Below, in pieces: positions 46,777 through 56,199 of a DNA stretch of 64,000 bases; the stretch's first letter is position 1, and the number at the start of each line of letters is the position of its first letter. Location of the stretch: NCBI RefSeq assembly GCF_900129285.1, contig NZ_FQUW01000010.1:1-64000 (forward strand), given 5' to 3'. The position numbers and the translations under genes are program-made. The notes beneath the pieces are model-generated. The model was given only the letters and a program-made list of their open reading frames with translations, did not search any database and was not told where the DNA came from. Source of the stretch: Desulfofundulus australicus DSM 11792 (GTDB taxonomy: Bacteria > Bacillota > Desulfotomaculia > Desulfotomaculales > Desulfovirgulaceae).

Positions 46777-47370
46777 TTATTTTGACTTGCGGTAGGTCAA
46801 CACCTCATCGATGATACCATATTCTTTTGCCTCTTGAGCGGACATAAAGAAGTCGCGATCGGTATCCCGGGCAATTTTTTCCCTGGGCTGGCCTGTATGT
46901 TTGGCCAGCAGTTCATTCAAAATATCCTTTATGCGCAGGATCTCCCGGGCATGAATCTCAATTTCGGTCGCCTGGCCCTGCACCCCACCCAGGGGCTGAT
47001 GCAGCATGATCCGGGCGTAAGGCAGGGCGTAGCGCTTGCCTTTAGCGCCGGCAGCCAGCAAAAATGAACCCATGCTGGCAGCCTGACCCAGGCAGATGGT
47101 GGAAACATCCGGCTTGATATATTGCATGGTATCATAAATGGCCAACCCGGCAGTAACAATACCGCCGGGGGAGTTGATATAAAAGTGGATATCCTTTTCC
47201 GGATCTTCAGCCTCCAGGAAAAGCATCTGCGCAATTACCAGATTGGCCACATGATCATCTATAGGTCCACCAATAAAAATAATCCGGTCCTTTAAAAGAC
47301 GGGAGTAAATATCATAGGCCCTCTCCCCACGGTTGGTTTGCTCCACAACAATTGGCACTAAAGTGTTCAT
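46777..47370 (-). CDS. clpP: ClpP protease subunit
   Basis: 197 residues from the ATG at 47370 (AGGAGGT upstream). Serine protease: Ser in [11 protein letters not shown], His in [11 protein letters not shown], Asp in the RDTDRDFFM region. Forms the tetradecameric chamber used by ClpX. Between tig and clpX, the classic order. Confidence 0.98.
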   Translation of the reverse strand: MNTLVPIVVEQTNRGERAYDIYSRLLKDRIIFIGGPIDDHVANLVIAQMLFLEAEDPEKDIHFYINSPGGIVTAGLAIYDTMQYIKPDVSTICLGQAASMGSFLLAAGAKGKRYALPYARIMLHQPLGGVQGQATEIEIHAREILRIKDILNELLAKHTGQPREKIARDTDRDFFMSAQEAKEYGIIDEVLTYRKSK

Positions 47371-47437
47371 CACAGGCACCTCCTGCGTAAAGGATGGATA
47401 TTCATGATAGCAGTCATAAACGGGAATTTACTGTAAA

Positions 47438-48763
47438 CTATTCCTTCGCCTCTGTCGCCGGGTTTTCTTCCGGGGCAACGATCCTGGCGTGGTCCACCAG
47501 GAACTGGATTACCTTTTCCCGCACCAGTCCCGTTATGACCGCATCCAGCTGACCCTGGCCCTCCACCACTTTACGCACTACCGCGGGATCCTGTTGCATT
47601 TCTTTAGCCATCCGCTCAATTTCAGCCTGTATCTCTTCTTCGCTGACGGTGATATTTTCAGCTTTGGCGATGGCATCCAGCACCAGCATGGTCTTCAGGC
47701 TATCCCGGGCATCCGGGCGGAGGCGTTCTTCCAAATCCTCCACGCTGCTGTTGGAATATTTCAAGTAGCTTTCCAGGGTTAAGCCCTGATACATCAGGCG
47801 GCGCTCCAGGCTCTCCATCATTTCCGCCAGGCGGTTCTTAATCATTTCCTCGGGAATATCAACCTGAGCATTTTCTACCGCTTTTTTCACGACAGCCTGA
47901 CGAATTTCGGACTTTGCCCTGGCTTCAGCAGCTTGTTTTAATTTATTCTCCAGATCCGCCCTTAATTCCTCCAGGGTATCAAACTCACTGACATCCTTGG
48001 CAAACTCGTCATCCAGCGGGGCCAGCTCTTTGCGCTTGATAGCCTTGACGGTAACAGTAAAGACCGCTTCCTTACCCGAAAGCTCCGGCTTGGGATAGTC
48101 TTCGGGAAAGTGCACCTTAATATCTCTGGTTTCATTGATGGCCATACCAATCAGCTGTTCCTCAAAACCGGGAAGCAACCCGGCATTACCCACTTCCAGG
48201 GTATAATCGTTAGCCTGCCCGCCTTCAAAGGTTTCACCGTCCACCCGGCCCTCGAAGTCAACGGTAACAAAGTCTCCCTGCTCAACCGTGCCCTCATCGA
48301 GGCTCACCAGCTTAGCGTGACGGTTTTGCAGGCGCTCCAGTTCCTTTTGCACGTCCTCAGGTGTTACCTCGGTGCTGGGCTGGCTTACTTCCAGGCCTTT
48401 ATACTCGCCCAGCTCTACTTCCGGCTTAACCACCACTCTGGCTTTAAAAACTACCGGTTTGCCTTCTTCCACCTGAACCAGTTCCAGCTGGGGCTGGGCC
48501 ACCGGTTCAATACCCGTATCCTGCACCGCCTTAAAATAGGCTTCCGGAATCAACATTTCCACTGCCTCGTCCACCAGTGCCTGCTTGCCGATATGCCGCT
48601 CCAGGATAATCCGGGGAGCTTTACCAGGCCGGAAACCGGGCACGTTAACCTTTTTGACCAGCTTCCGGTAGGCTCTATCCATTGCCTGGGAAAATTGATC
48701 GGCTTCTACCTCTACTTCCAGTAAAACAGTATTTTTTTCTATTCTTTCCGCGTTAGCTTTCAT
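47438..48763 (-). CDS. tig: Trigger factor chaperone
   Basis: 441 residues. Ribosome-binding N-terminus with the FRPGKAPR signature (GFRPGKAPRIILERHIG), FKBP-type prolyl isomerase domain (about 160-240: GDFVTVDFEGRVDG), and a long helical C-terminal chaperone domain. Binds nascent chains at the ribosome exit. First gene of tig-clpP-clpX. Confidence 0.97.
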   Translation of the reverse strand: MKANAERIEKNTVLLEVEVEADQFSQAMDRAYRKLVKKVNVPGFRPGKAPRIILERHIGKQALVDEAVEMLIPEAYFKAVQDTGIEPVAQPQLELVQVEEGKPVVFKARVVVKPEVELGEYKGLEVSQPSTEVTPEDVQKELERLQNRHAKLVSLDEGTVEQGDFVTVDFEGRVDGETFEGGQANDYTLEVGNAGLLPGFEEQLIGMAINETRDIKVHFPEDYPKPELSGKEAVFTVTVKAIKRKELAPLDDEFAKDVSEFDTLEELRADLENKLKQAAEARAKSEIRQAVVKKAVENAQVDIPEEMIKNRLAEMMESLERRLMYQGLTLESYLKYSNSSVEDLEERLRPDARDSLKTMLVLDAIAKAENITVSEEEIQAEIERMAKEMQQDPAVVRKVVEGQGQLDAVITGLVREKVIQFLVDHARIVAPEENPATEAKE

Positions 48764-49193
48764 CTATGCTCCCCCTTACAACGCTTTTTAAATAACCAGA
48801 TCTGGCCTCTTTTGCCATAATAGTCCGCACGGTATTTAAGTGTATCCAGATTTTAAGGTAAATACTTAATTCTACGGCCCCAGGATATTTCCTCCAGAAA
48901 AAAAGGTTTATTATCCACCGTTCCTTAAAATTTTTATAGCTGATATTTTCCCCGGCAGGCCTCTGCTGGTCCGATTTATGCAAGCTATAACTAGTAAGCT
49001 ATTTTACCTGATGCCAGGCAAAACTGCAATATGAAATTCCGTTAAAATTAAAACACCGGATATCCCTACAGCTGGCAGGGCTTATGGCTCCCGGAGCGTT
49101 TCTAAAAAGTAGCAATACCTCTTTCTTAAATTATATAAGAAAGAAGACGCGATTTCCAATGTGTAGAATTTTGAATATTCATTTTAGAAAGTA
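48764..49193. other. AT-rich divergent intergenic region
   Basis: No convincing gene. It must contain the tig promoter (minus) and the upstream part of the decarboxylase promoter (plus). Short open frames here have no ribosome sites and unlikely composition. I see no structured leader. Confidence 0.5.
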
Positions 49194-49222
49194 TTGCATT
49201 TTAGTCTTGTATACAATATACT
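49194..49222 (+). promoter_or_regulatory. Promoter with embedded GntR-type operator
   Basis: TTGCAT (49194-49199), 17 nt, TATACT (49217-49222) form a good sigma-A promoter for the decarboxylase operon. The 10-bp palindrome TTGTATACAA (49207-49216) fills the spacer next to the -10 box, and a related half-palindrome TTGTTGAATACAA follows at 49225-49237. TTGTATACAA resembles sites of FadR-subfamily GntR regulators. Repression by an unlinked GntR protein is inferred. Confidence 0.65.
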
Positions 49223-49327
49223 GTTTGTTGAATACAATAAGCAAAAACTGGTTCTCCCAATATACTAAAGCCGGATCAATTTTTTAGCAGGGATTTATAA
49301 AAAATAAAAATTAAGGAGGGTTAGCAA

Positions 49328-49516
49328 ATGATCGACTGGACCAGTGCCCTTGTCGTAGCCATCAGCGGTATTGTTTCGGTATTTCTGGCCCTGGGCATAC
49401 TAAGCGCGGCAGTAAGCTTTTGCGGCTGGCTTTTTGCAACCAGCGCCAGGAAAAAAGTTGCTGCCCAGCAATCCCAGCAGGGACCAGTCCAGGGAAAAAC
49501 AGCCACCATTCATTAG
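49328..49516 (+). CDS. OadG-like small subunit of a sodium-pump decarboxylase
   Basis: 62 residues, AAGGAGGG ribosome site. One membrane helix (about 7-38) followed by a basic, Gln-rich hydrophilic tail. This is the gamma/delta-subunit pattern of oxaloacetate and methylmalonyl-CoA decarboxylases, which holds the soluble carboxyltransferase to the membrane pump. Assigned mainly from its place before the biotin and beta-subunit genes. Confidence 0.75.
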   Translation: MIDWTSALVVAISGIVSVFLALGILSAAVSFCGWLFATSARKKVAAQQSQQGPVQGKTATIH

Positions 49517-49533
49517 GAAAGGAGGTGCTCTAA

Positions 49534-49749
49534 ATGGCTACCCCGGTCAACTCACCCATGGTGGGCAAGCTGGTTTCTATCGATGTTAATGTGGGGGATC
49601 AGGTAAAGGAAAACGATCCCGTGGCCACCATTGAAGCCATGAAAATGTACGTCAAAATTTATGCCCCGGCCAGCGGTACGGTCAGGGAAATTAAAGCCAA
49701 CCCGGGCGATGTAGTCAACCCGGATACGGTTATCCTGGTTCTGGAGTAG
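49534..49749 (+). CDS. Biotin carboxyl carrier protein of decarboxylase
   Basis: 71 residues forming a complete biotinyl domain. The biotinylation motif EAMKM has its Lys at about 36, flanked by the two symmetry-related halves (PMVGKL and PASGTV). The biotin carries CO2 from the carboxyltransferase to the membrane subunit. GGAGGTG precedes the ATG. There is no long proline/alanine linker, so this is the stand-alone carrier type seen in methylmalonyl-CoA decarboxylases. Confidence 0.93.
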   Translation: MATPVNSPMVGKLVSIDVNVGDQVKENDPVATIEAMKMYVKIYAPASGTVREIKANPGDVVNPDTVILVLE

Positions 49750-49759
49750 GGGAGGGGGA

Positions 49760-50881
49760 ATGGCCATGCTGGAGCAGTTGACCCAGGTCATCAACAGCAC
49801 AGGGTTTCTCAGCTTAACCCCGGGCAATTTAATCATGTGGATCATTGCCTTTATCCTCATGTACCTGGCCATAAAAAAAGGGGTCGAGCCCCTTTTGCTG
49901 GTACCGATCAGTTTTGGCATTTTCGCCGCCAATTTCCCCCTCACCGGGTTAATGGAACAGGGGGGGCTGTTCTATATGTTCTTTCATAACGGGATTCAGA
50001 ACGAATTAATCCCCCCCCTGATCTTCCTCGGCCTGGGAGCCATGACCGACTTCGGTCCGGTAATTGCCAACCCCAAGACTTTACTGCTGGGTGCAGCCGC
50101 CCAGCTGGGAGTTTACGCAGCCTTTTTCACCGCCCTGTTATTTGGTTTTGACATTGCCGAAGCGGCTGTTATAGGCATTATCGGCGGTGCGGACGGTCCC
50201 ACCACCATCTTCCTTTCGGCCAACCTGGCTCCGCATCTGATGGGAGCGGTTTCCGTAGCCGCTTATTCCTACATGGCCCTGGTACCCCTGATTATCCCCC
50301 CGGTGGCCAGGCTGCTGACCACCCCTAAAGAAAGGGCCATGGTGATGAAGCAAATGCGCCCGGTGAGCAAGGGAGAAAAAATCCTCTTTCCCCTGCTGGC
50401 CAGCCTGGTGATTATCCTGCTGGTGCCCAAATCGGCACCCCTGATCGCCATGTTCATGCTGGGCAACCTGTTCATGGAATCGGGTGTGGTCCAGCGCCTC
50501 ACCGACGTTTCGCGCAATGAGCTGATGAATATTGTGACCATCATTCTGGGCCTGGGCGTGGGTGCCACCATGTCCGCGGAAAATTTCCTCAAGCCCCAGA
50601 CCATTTACATCTTCATTCTCGGCATTGTGGCCTTTGCCTTTGCGTCTGCGGGCGGCATCCTGATCGCCAAGATCATGAACTTGTTTACGACGAACAAGGT
50701 CAACCCGTTGATCGGTGCGGCAGGAGTATCCGCAGTTCCTATGGCCGCCCGGGTGGTGCACCAGCTGGGCGCAGAAGCCAACCCGCAGAACTACCTGCTC
50801 ATGCACGCCATGGGGCCAAACGTGGCCGGCGTAATCGGCACGGCCGTGGCCGCCGGAGCCTTCCTCACGGCCATCCATTAA
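49760..50881 (+). CDS. Sodium-pumping decarboxylase beta subunit (OadB/MmdB/GcdB)
   Basis: 373 residues, about nine to eleven membrane helices. The sodium and decarboxylation site motifs are present: GGADGPTTIFLS in the centre, and the NPLIGAAGVSAVPMAARVV region near the end. It decarboxylates carboxybiotin and exports sodium. The catalytic alpha subunit (carboxyltransferase) is not in the window, so the substrate (methylmalonyl-CoA, oxaloacetate or glutaconyl-CoA) cannot be fixed. A terminator follows. Confidence 0.95.
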   Translation: MAMLEQLTQVINSTGFLSLTPGNLIMWIIAFILMYLAIKKGVEPLLLVPISFGIFAANFPLTGLMEQGGLFYMFFHNGIQNELIPPLIFLGLGAMTDFGPVIANPKTLLLGAAAQLGVYAAFFTALLFGFDIAEAAVIGIIGGADGPTTIFLSANLAPHLMGAVSVAAYSYMALVPLIIPPVARLLTTPKERAMVMKQMRPVSKGEKILFPLLASLVIILLVPKSAPLIAMFMLGNLFMESGVVQRLTDVSRNELMNIVTIILGLGVGATMSAENFLKPQTIYIFILGIVAFAFASAGGILIAKIMNLFTTNKVNPLIGAAGVSAVPMAARVVHQLGAEANPQNYLLMHAMGPNVAGVIGTAVAAGAFLTAIH

Positions 50882-50901
50882 AACAAAACCCCTTTGGCGC
50901 A

Positions 50902-50938
50902 CCGGGGAACCCCACAGAGTTCCCCGGATTTTTGTTTT
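50902..50938 (+). terminator. Terminator after decarboxylase operon
   Basis: CCGGGGAA (50902-50909) and TTCCCCGG (50920-50927) stem, followed by ATTTTTGTTTT. Confidence 0.85.
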
Positions 50939-50959
50939 ACTAAAGGCTGCTCATTTAGC

Positions 50960-52210
50960 TTAAGAAGCAGGGGCATGCTGGTGGCGCAGCAACCGCCTGC
51001 CCAGGAAAAGTAAAATCAGCAGGGCCAGACCGCCGCCCAGGGCAAACCCGGCCGGGGCGCCCCAAAAGCTGGCCACAGTACCGCTCAAGAAATTACCTAC
51101 CGGTGCCAGCCCGATGAAAACCAGGGAATATACGCTCATCACCCGGCCCCGCAGGTGATCGGAAACGTTAATCTGGATGGTGGTATTGGCGGAAGCGCTG
51201 AAAATACTTACCGTAAAGCCGGCAAAGCAGAGCAACACTAAAGCCGGATAATGATAGCGGACCAGGGCCAGCAGGAGCTCACATACGGATAAGCCGGCAG
51301 CGGCAGCCAGGAGCAACCTGGCCCGGGGACCGCGATTGCTGAGGTAGGCCAGGGTAAGGGCGCCGGCAAAGGCCCCCAGCCCCGTGGCAGACATGAGAAA
51401 GCCGAAGCCCTGTGCCTCCCAGTGCAGCACGTCCCGGGCAAAAACAGGCACCAGCACGTTAAAGTTGAAGGTTAAGGTGCTCATAGCGCCTACCATGGCC
51501 AGGACAATGAACACCACCGGGCTGGAACGGATATAAACAAGCCCTTCCCGCACCTCCTCCCACAGGTTTTTCTGCTCTTCCCGGGCAACCTTTTCCTCAT
51601 TTAAACGGATCAATAGAAGGCCGGCCAGCACAAATAAGAAGCTGGCCGCATTGGCCAGGAAACAGGCGGCAATACCCACCGTATTGATAACCAGGCCGGC
51701 CACAGCCGGGCCAATGATGCGCGCCCCGTTGAACACGGAAGAGTTGAGGGCAATGGCATTCATCAGATCCTCCCGGTCCACCAGCTCGATCACAAAGGCC
51801 TGCCTTGCCGGCATATCCAGGGAATTCATCGTTCCCAGCAGGAATGCCAGCACCGCCACATGCCAGTACTGGACCACGTGAAAAAGGGTGAGCAAACCCA
51901 GGGCAAGGGCAATGAGCATGGACATGCCCTGGGTAAACAACAAAAGCGGGCGCCTGGGCAGGCGGTCGGCCACAGCGCCGGTAAACAGGGCGAAGAGGAG
52001 AAGCGGGATGAATTGCAGGGCTCCCACCAGCCCCAGCAAAAACGGGGAACCGGTCAGCTCCAGCACCAGCCAGGATTGGGCCATGTTCTGCATCCACGTA
52101 CCCACCAGGGAAACACACTGACCCATCCAGAACAACCGGAAATTTCTGTGACGAAGTGAGGACAACATGATTTTGATACCAGGATCTTTTTTTCTTTCCC
52201 CGCGACTCAT
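50960..52210 (-). CDS. MFS exporter, EntS-like (MFS_3)
   Basis: 416 residues from the ATG at 52210 (AAGGTG upstream); the open frame continues 59 codons further without a start signal. Twelve membrane helices, early motif FRLFWMGQCVSLVGTWMQNMAQSWLVLELTGSP, GAVADRLPRRPLLL (MFS motif A) and DMPARQAFVIELV, typical of the enterobactin-exporter-like group. Substrate unknown. Divergent from the beta-propeller gene. Confidence 0.9.
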   Translation of the reverse strand: MSRGERKKDPGIKIMLSSLRHRNFRLFWMGQCVSLVGTWMQNMAQSWLVLELTGSPFLLGLVGALQFIPLLLFALFTGAVADRLPRRPLLLFTQGMSMLIALALGLLTLFHVVQYWHVAVLAFLLGTMNSLDMPARQAFVIELVDREDLMNAIALNSSVFNGARIIGPAVAGLVINTVGIAACFLANAASFLFVLAGLLLIRLNEEKVAREEQKNLWEEVREGLVYIRSSPVVFIVLAMVGAMSTLTFNFNVLVPVFARDVLHWEAQGFGFLMSATGLGAFAGALTLAYLSNRGPRARLLLAAAAGLSVCELLLALVRYHYPALVLLCFAGFTVSIFSASANTTIQINVSDHLRGRVMSVYSLVFIGLAPVGNFLSGTVASFWGAPAGFALGGGLALLILLFLGRRLLRHQHAPAS

Positions 52211-52381
52211 CCGGGCAAACACCTTTTCCAGTTTATTTTTAGATTTAGTTATACATTCAGGCTCCGGGGTCCAATTCCTGCCGGCAGCCCTATCCCCGCC
52301 GGAAGAAAAGGGAACTTTTGACACGGCCTTTACGTCATAACCTGTGAACGACCCGGCAAAAAAAGATAAGGAGGAGGAGAA

Positions 52382-54472
52382 ATGCAAAGGTGGATTGCCC
52401 TGTTCATTTGTGCTGTCTTTATCCTGGCTGCCGGCATAACCCTGTGTGGCAGCGCGTCACCTCTACCGGCCCGGGCCGCGGAAATTAAAAGTTTTGCCTC
52501 TTACGGGGAACTGGTGAATTACATCCACCAGAACACTAACCTGGCCCGTGAAATCGACCGGCTCCTGACCGGTGGGGAACGTGCCGCCCCGGCATTGACC
52601 TATGGTGTCCCCCGGGATACCATACGGGCCATGAAAGGGGGGGAAAATGTAAAGGACTCCGGCAAAGAGCCGCCGGCAGCGGACTTTTCCCGCACCAACG
52701 TTCAGGTAACCGGGGTGGATGAGGCAGACGCGGTGAAAAGTGACGGCCGTTACCTGTACCTCCTCTCCGGTAGCAAGGTGGTTATTGTCCGGGCCTACCC
52801 GGCCGGGGAAGCGAAAATAATCTCCACCATCTCCTGCGAAGGCCAGCCGCTGGAGATTTTAATCAATAATAGCAGGGTGGTGGTGTTTGGCTACCAGGCC
52901 GGGCAACCGGGGATCTTTATCCGGGTCTATAATGTGGAAAACAAAAATAAACCCGTACTGGAAAGTAACATTACCTGCCGGGCAGATTACGTCACTTCCC
53001 GTATGATTGGGGATTATGTTTATGCAATCCTGAATATGCCTGTTTATTCCGGCGCGGATCCCGCCGGCGGGGTGGAACTTCCTGCCATCAACATTAACGG
53101 ACGGGCCGAAGTCATTCCCCCCTCAAAGATTTACTATTTCCCCCACCCGGATTATGCCTATTGCTATACCACCATCCTGACCATAAATCTGCGGGACAAC
53201 AAAATAACCAGCAAAACATTCCTTACCGGTATTTCGCAAAATATTTATGCCTCTTTAGAAAATATCTATCTTACCGGTTTTAAGACTCCGGATTATATAG
53301 CCTTCACCAACCGCCTCCTGGATGATGTGACCCGGCTGGTACCGCCCGGGGTGGGGAAAAAACTGGCCGACCTTAAGAAGGTGGAGGACCCGGCCCGGCA
53401 ATTACAGCAACTGGATGTGCTGCTCGATAATTATCTCCAGACACTGGATGAGCAGAGAGCAAATGCTTTGAGAACGAAGCTATTCGCCCTGCACCAGAAA
53501 TGGGAGGAAGATCTGGCCCGCGAAAGGGATAAGACGGTTATCCACAAGCTGGCCGTCAACCAGGACCGGGTTGATTACCTCTGCCGGGGTGAAGTGCCCG
53601 GCCACGTCCTGAACCAGTTTTCCATGGACGAACACCGGGGAATGTTCAGAATAGCCACCACCAGCACCGGCACTTCCATCTTCAGCGGGCAGGTGATACC
53701 AAAAAACAACATCTATATACTGGATAAAAACCTGCGCCCCGTCGGGAAGTTAGAGGGGCTGGCTCCCACCGAAAGAATCTACGCCGCCCGGTTTATGGGT
53801 GACCGGGCCTACCTGGTTACCTTCCGGAACGTGGATCCACTTTTTGTGGTGGACTTAAAGAACCCGCGGCAGCCCGTACTGGCCGGCGAATTAAAAATAC
53901 CCGGCTACTCCACCTACCTGCACGCGTATGATGAAAATTATCTGATTGGTATCGGCAGGGAGGTCAAGGCAGGGGATGGAACGGTTGAGCAGCCGAGACC
54001 CCTTATCTTCCCACCCCCCACCCCCCGGGAAGAAGGGTTGAAAATTTCACTTTTTGACGTGAGCAATCCGGCCAGCCCCAGGGAAAAGGCCAGCTATGTC
54101 ATCAGCGGCCAGGACGCCGATTCACCGGCACTTTATGATCACAGGGCCGTACTCTTCGATCGTTCCAGGAACTTGCTGGTCATTCCCGTATCCTTTTCTC
54201 CTCCCGTCCGTATTTTAACTTCCGCGGGAGAACAAGCACCTCCGGCCAGATTCTGGTACGGGGCATACGTTTTCAACATCTCCCCGGAGGGCGGGATAAA
54301 GCTGAAGGGGAAAGTAGCCCACGGCAGCGGCAGTTACCGGGAAGGGGAAGAAGCCACACCCGTTAAAAGGGCGCTGTATATCGAGGATGTGCTTTATACC
54401 ATCTCGGACCATCTGGTCAAAATGAACGACCTCAGCAGCCTGAAGGAATTGAAGCAACTCCGCCTGAAATAA
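52382..54472 (+). CDS. Secreted beta-propeller domain protein (PF09826-like)
   Basis: 696 residues, AAGGAGGAGG ribosome site. Signal peptide (about 1-33), then the family signature SRTNVQVTGVDEADAVKSDGRYLYLLSG (about 103-130) and repeated blades to the C-terminus, including DKNLRPVGKLEGLAPTERIYAARFMGDRAYLVTF. A helical insertion (about 310-395) interrupts the propeller. The family is widespread in archaea and Firmicutes and has no established function; it may bind ligands or protein partners outside the membrane. Confidence 0.85.
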   Translation: MQRWIALFICAVFILAAGITLCGSASPLPARAAEIKSFASYGELVNYIHQNTNLAREIDRLLTGGERAAPALTYGVPRDTIRAMKGGENVKDSGKEPPAADFSRTNVQVTGVDEADAVKSDGRYLYLLSGSKVVIVRAYPAGEAKIISTISCEGQPLEILINNSRVVVFGYQAGQPGIFIRVYNVENKNKPVLESNITCRADYVTSRMIGDYVYAILNMPVYSGADPAGGVELPAININGRAEVIPPSKIYYFPHPDYAYCYTTILTINLRDNKITSKTFLTGISQNIYASLENIYLTGFKTPDYIAFTNRLLDDVTRLVPPGVGKKLADLKKVEDPARQLQQLDVLLDNYLQTLDEQRANALRTKLFALHQKWEEDLARERDKTVIHKLAVNQDRVDYLCRGEVPGHVLNQFSMDEHRGMFRIATTSTGTSIFSGQVIPKNNIYILDKNLRPVGKLEGLAPTERIYAARFMGDRAYLVTFRNVDPLFVVDLKNPRQPVLAGELKIPGYSTYLHAYDENYLIGIGREVKAGDGTVEQPRPLIFPPPTPREEGLKISLFDVSNPASPREKASYVISGQDADSPALYDHRAVLFDRSRNLLVIPVSFSPPVRILTSAGEQAPPARFWYGAYVFNISPEGGIKLKGKVAHGSGSYREGEEATPVKRALYIEDVLYTISDHLVKMNDLSSLKELKQLRLK

Positions 54473-54523
54473 CCTAATATCTCCAGATCTACGGGCCACC
54501 CGGAAGGGTGGCCATGTGACTTC

Positions 54524-55149
54524 TTAAAGCAAATAGAGCCTGTCCCCCGCATCCCCCAGCCCGGGTACTATATAGCCGAGGTCGTTCAGTTCCGGATCTA
54601 TATGCGGACCCCGGGAAATTTCAGACTGACCTGCGTTATCCCGGCTTCCACGGCAAACCCGCAAACCAGCACCACCTTGCCGGGTGAGTATCCCCGCAAC
54701 TGCAGCAGTTCCAGCACTTTCACGCTGCTGTTTCCCGTGGCCAGCATCGGATCCAGGATAAAAACGTGATCGTATTCCATCGCGTTTAAAGGCACTGAAC
54801 TCAAATATACTTCCGCTTCCAGGGTATCGTGGTTTCTGGCAACCCCCACGTGGGCCACCCTGGCCCGGGGCAGAAACTCCAGAAAACAGTCCAGAAAACC
54901 GAGACCCGCCCGCAGCACGGGCACCAGCAGGCATCTGGAGGAATCCACCTCTTCAACCCGGGTCTCCACCCCGAGAGGTGTTACCACGGTGGTTTCCCTG
55001 GTGGACAGGTGGCGGGTCGCCTCAACGGCCAGAATCAACCCCAGTTCCCTTAAAGCCCTGCGAAACAGCTCGGTGTTGGTTTCCCGGTCCCGCAGGGTCC
55101 TCAGCCGGTCACTTACCAGGGGATGCTTTACCAGTATGACAGAACTCAC
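54524..55149 (-). pseudogene. upp: Uracil phosphoribosyltransferase, frameshifted near the 3' end
   Basis: The GTG at 55149 (GGGAGG upstream) opens UPRTase: [30 protein letters not shown] and the PRPP loop [11 protein letters not shown] are intact. The frame hits a TAG at 54598 after KFPGVRI. The missing end, [25 protein letters not shown], continues in another frame down to TAA at 54524. That end carries the uracil-binding [14 protein letters not shown] few residues normally between PGVRI and IDPELND are also gone. Either a real small deletion has disabled uracil salvage or the run of G near 54605 holds a sequencing error. Confidence 0.8.
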
Positions 55150-55336
55150 CTTATAACCTCCCGAACAGATCATTTTCTTACACAGGCAGGCATTATACCT
55201 ATACGACAAAAAAGGCAAAAACCTTTCTGTTAATTCCCCATGCCGCAAATGATGCACCCGGCCCTTACCCCTTGACCCAGAACTTCCTGGATGTTAAATT
55301 CATACCGTACCCATACCAAGAAAAGGAGAGTCCGGC

Positions 55337-56083
55337 ATGGTGGAAGAAAACAGGGAATACCTGGAGCCAGTTTTTATCCGGGCCAGAAACCTGCCCGAAG
55401 CCTGGTACCTGCTCTTAAAAAAATTGTTTGAAATTGACGCCTACACCTATTTCCCCGAATGGGGCGGTGGCGCCGATGAACAGGGTCGCTGCGACAACAG
55501 CCGGCGGGAATTTGATTTCATAACCTGCCAGATCACCCACCCCTGGGAGCGGCCCCTCTGCGATATCCTGCCGCCCGGGCTGGGAATTCCCGCTCCGCCC
55601 ACCACCATGGACAAGATTGAGGAATATTTTGCCACCTATATCCTCAATCCATACAAAGGAGAGAGCGAATCTTACACTTACGGGGAACGGATCTGCCAGC
55701 AGGTGGAAGACCTGATCCGTTTTTATCGTACTTACGGCTTCGATCATGTCAAGGGGTGTATTGAAGTCGCTTCCCCGTCCGATCTGGCCAGGGGGAAGTC
55801 CCTGCCCTGCCTCCGGTTAATCGATACCAAGATCCGCCTGGACAGGAAGGCCGGCGTCTACCGGATGCACTTTTATGTTTACTTCCGGGCCTGGGATCTC
55901 TGGGGCGGTTTCCCGGTTAACATGGGAGGACTGCAGCTGTTTAAAGAATGGCTGATAGAGCAGATAGGACCTCACCCCAGAACAGGCATACCCCTGGAAG
56001 ATGGGGAAATGATCGTCATGTCCAAGAGCCTCAACGTGCGCGGCCACATGGAACCCTTCGCTCGCGCCAGGGTCGGCCTGTAA
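55337..56083 (+). CDS. Thymidylate synthase-like protein (archaeal ThyA/TysY type)
   Basis: 248 residues, GGAGAG upstream of the ATG. The C-terminal half matches the thymidylate synthase fold: SLPCLRLIDTK with the probable nucleophile Cys at about 158, YVYFRAWDLWGGFPVNMGGLQLF corresponding to the RSxD...PFN nucleotide-binding segment, and GEMIVMSKSLNVRGHMEPF in place of the usual HIYxxH end. Closer in style to archaeal enzymes than to E. coli ThyA. It would convert dUMP to dTMP with folate, but activity as the main synthase is not certain. Confidence 0.75.
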   Translation: MVEENREYLEPVFIRARNLPEAWYLLLKKLFEIDAYTYFPEWGGGADEQGRCDNSRREFDFITCQITHPWERPLCDILPPGLGIPAPPTTMDKIEEYFATYILNPYKGESESYTYGERICQQVEDLIRFYRTYGFDHVKGCIEVASPSDLARGKSLPCLRLIDTKIRLDRKAGVYRMHFYVYFRAWDLWGGFPVNMGGLQLFKEWLIEQIGPHPRTGIPLEDGEMIVMSKSLNVRGHMEPFARARVGL

Positions 56084-56199
56084 AACAAAAACTCAGCAGG
56101 TGGAGATGTCTTTGCCGGCTTCTTCGATGTATCCCTGGATTTCCTGGTAAGCCCACGATTACCCGCGAGGGAAATATAATTGAAAGGGGGGAACGATCC

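Noticed and set aside
48753-49287. Small open frames of 67 and 76 codons in the tig-decarboxylase gap
   Set aside because: No ribosome sites, unusual residue content, and one runs through the promoter and operator region.
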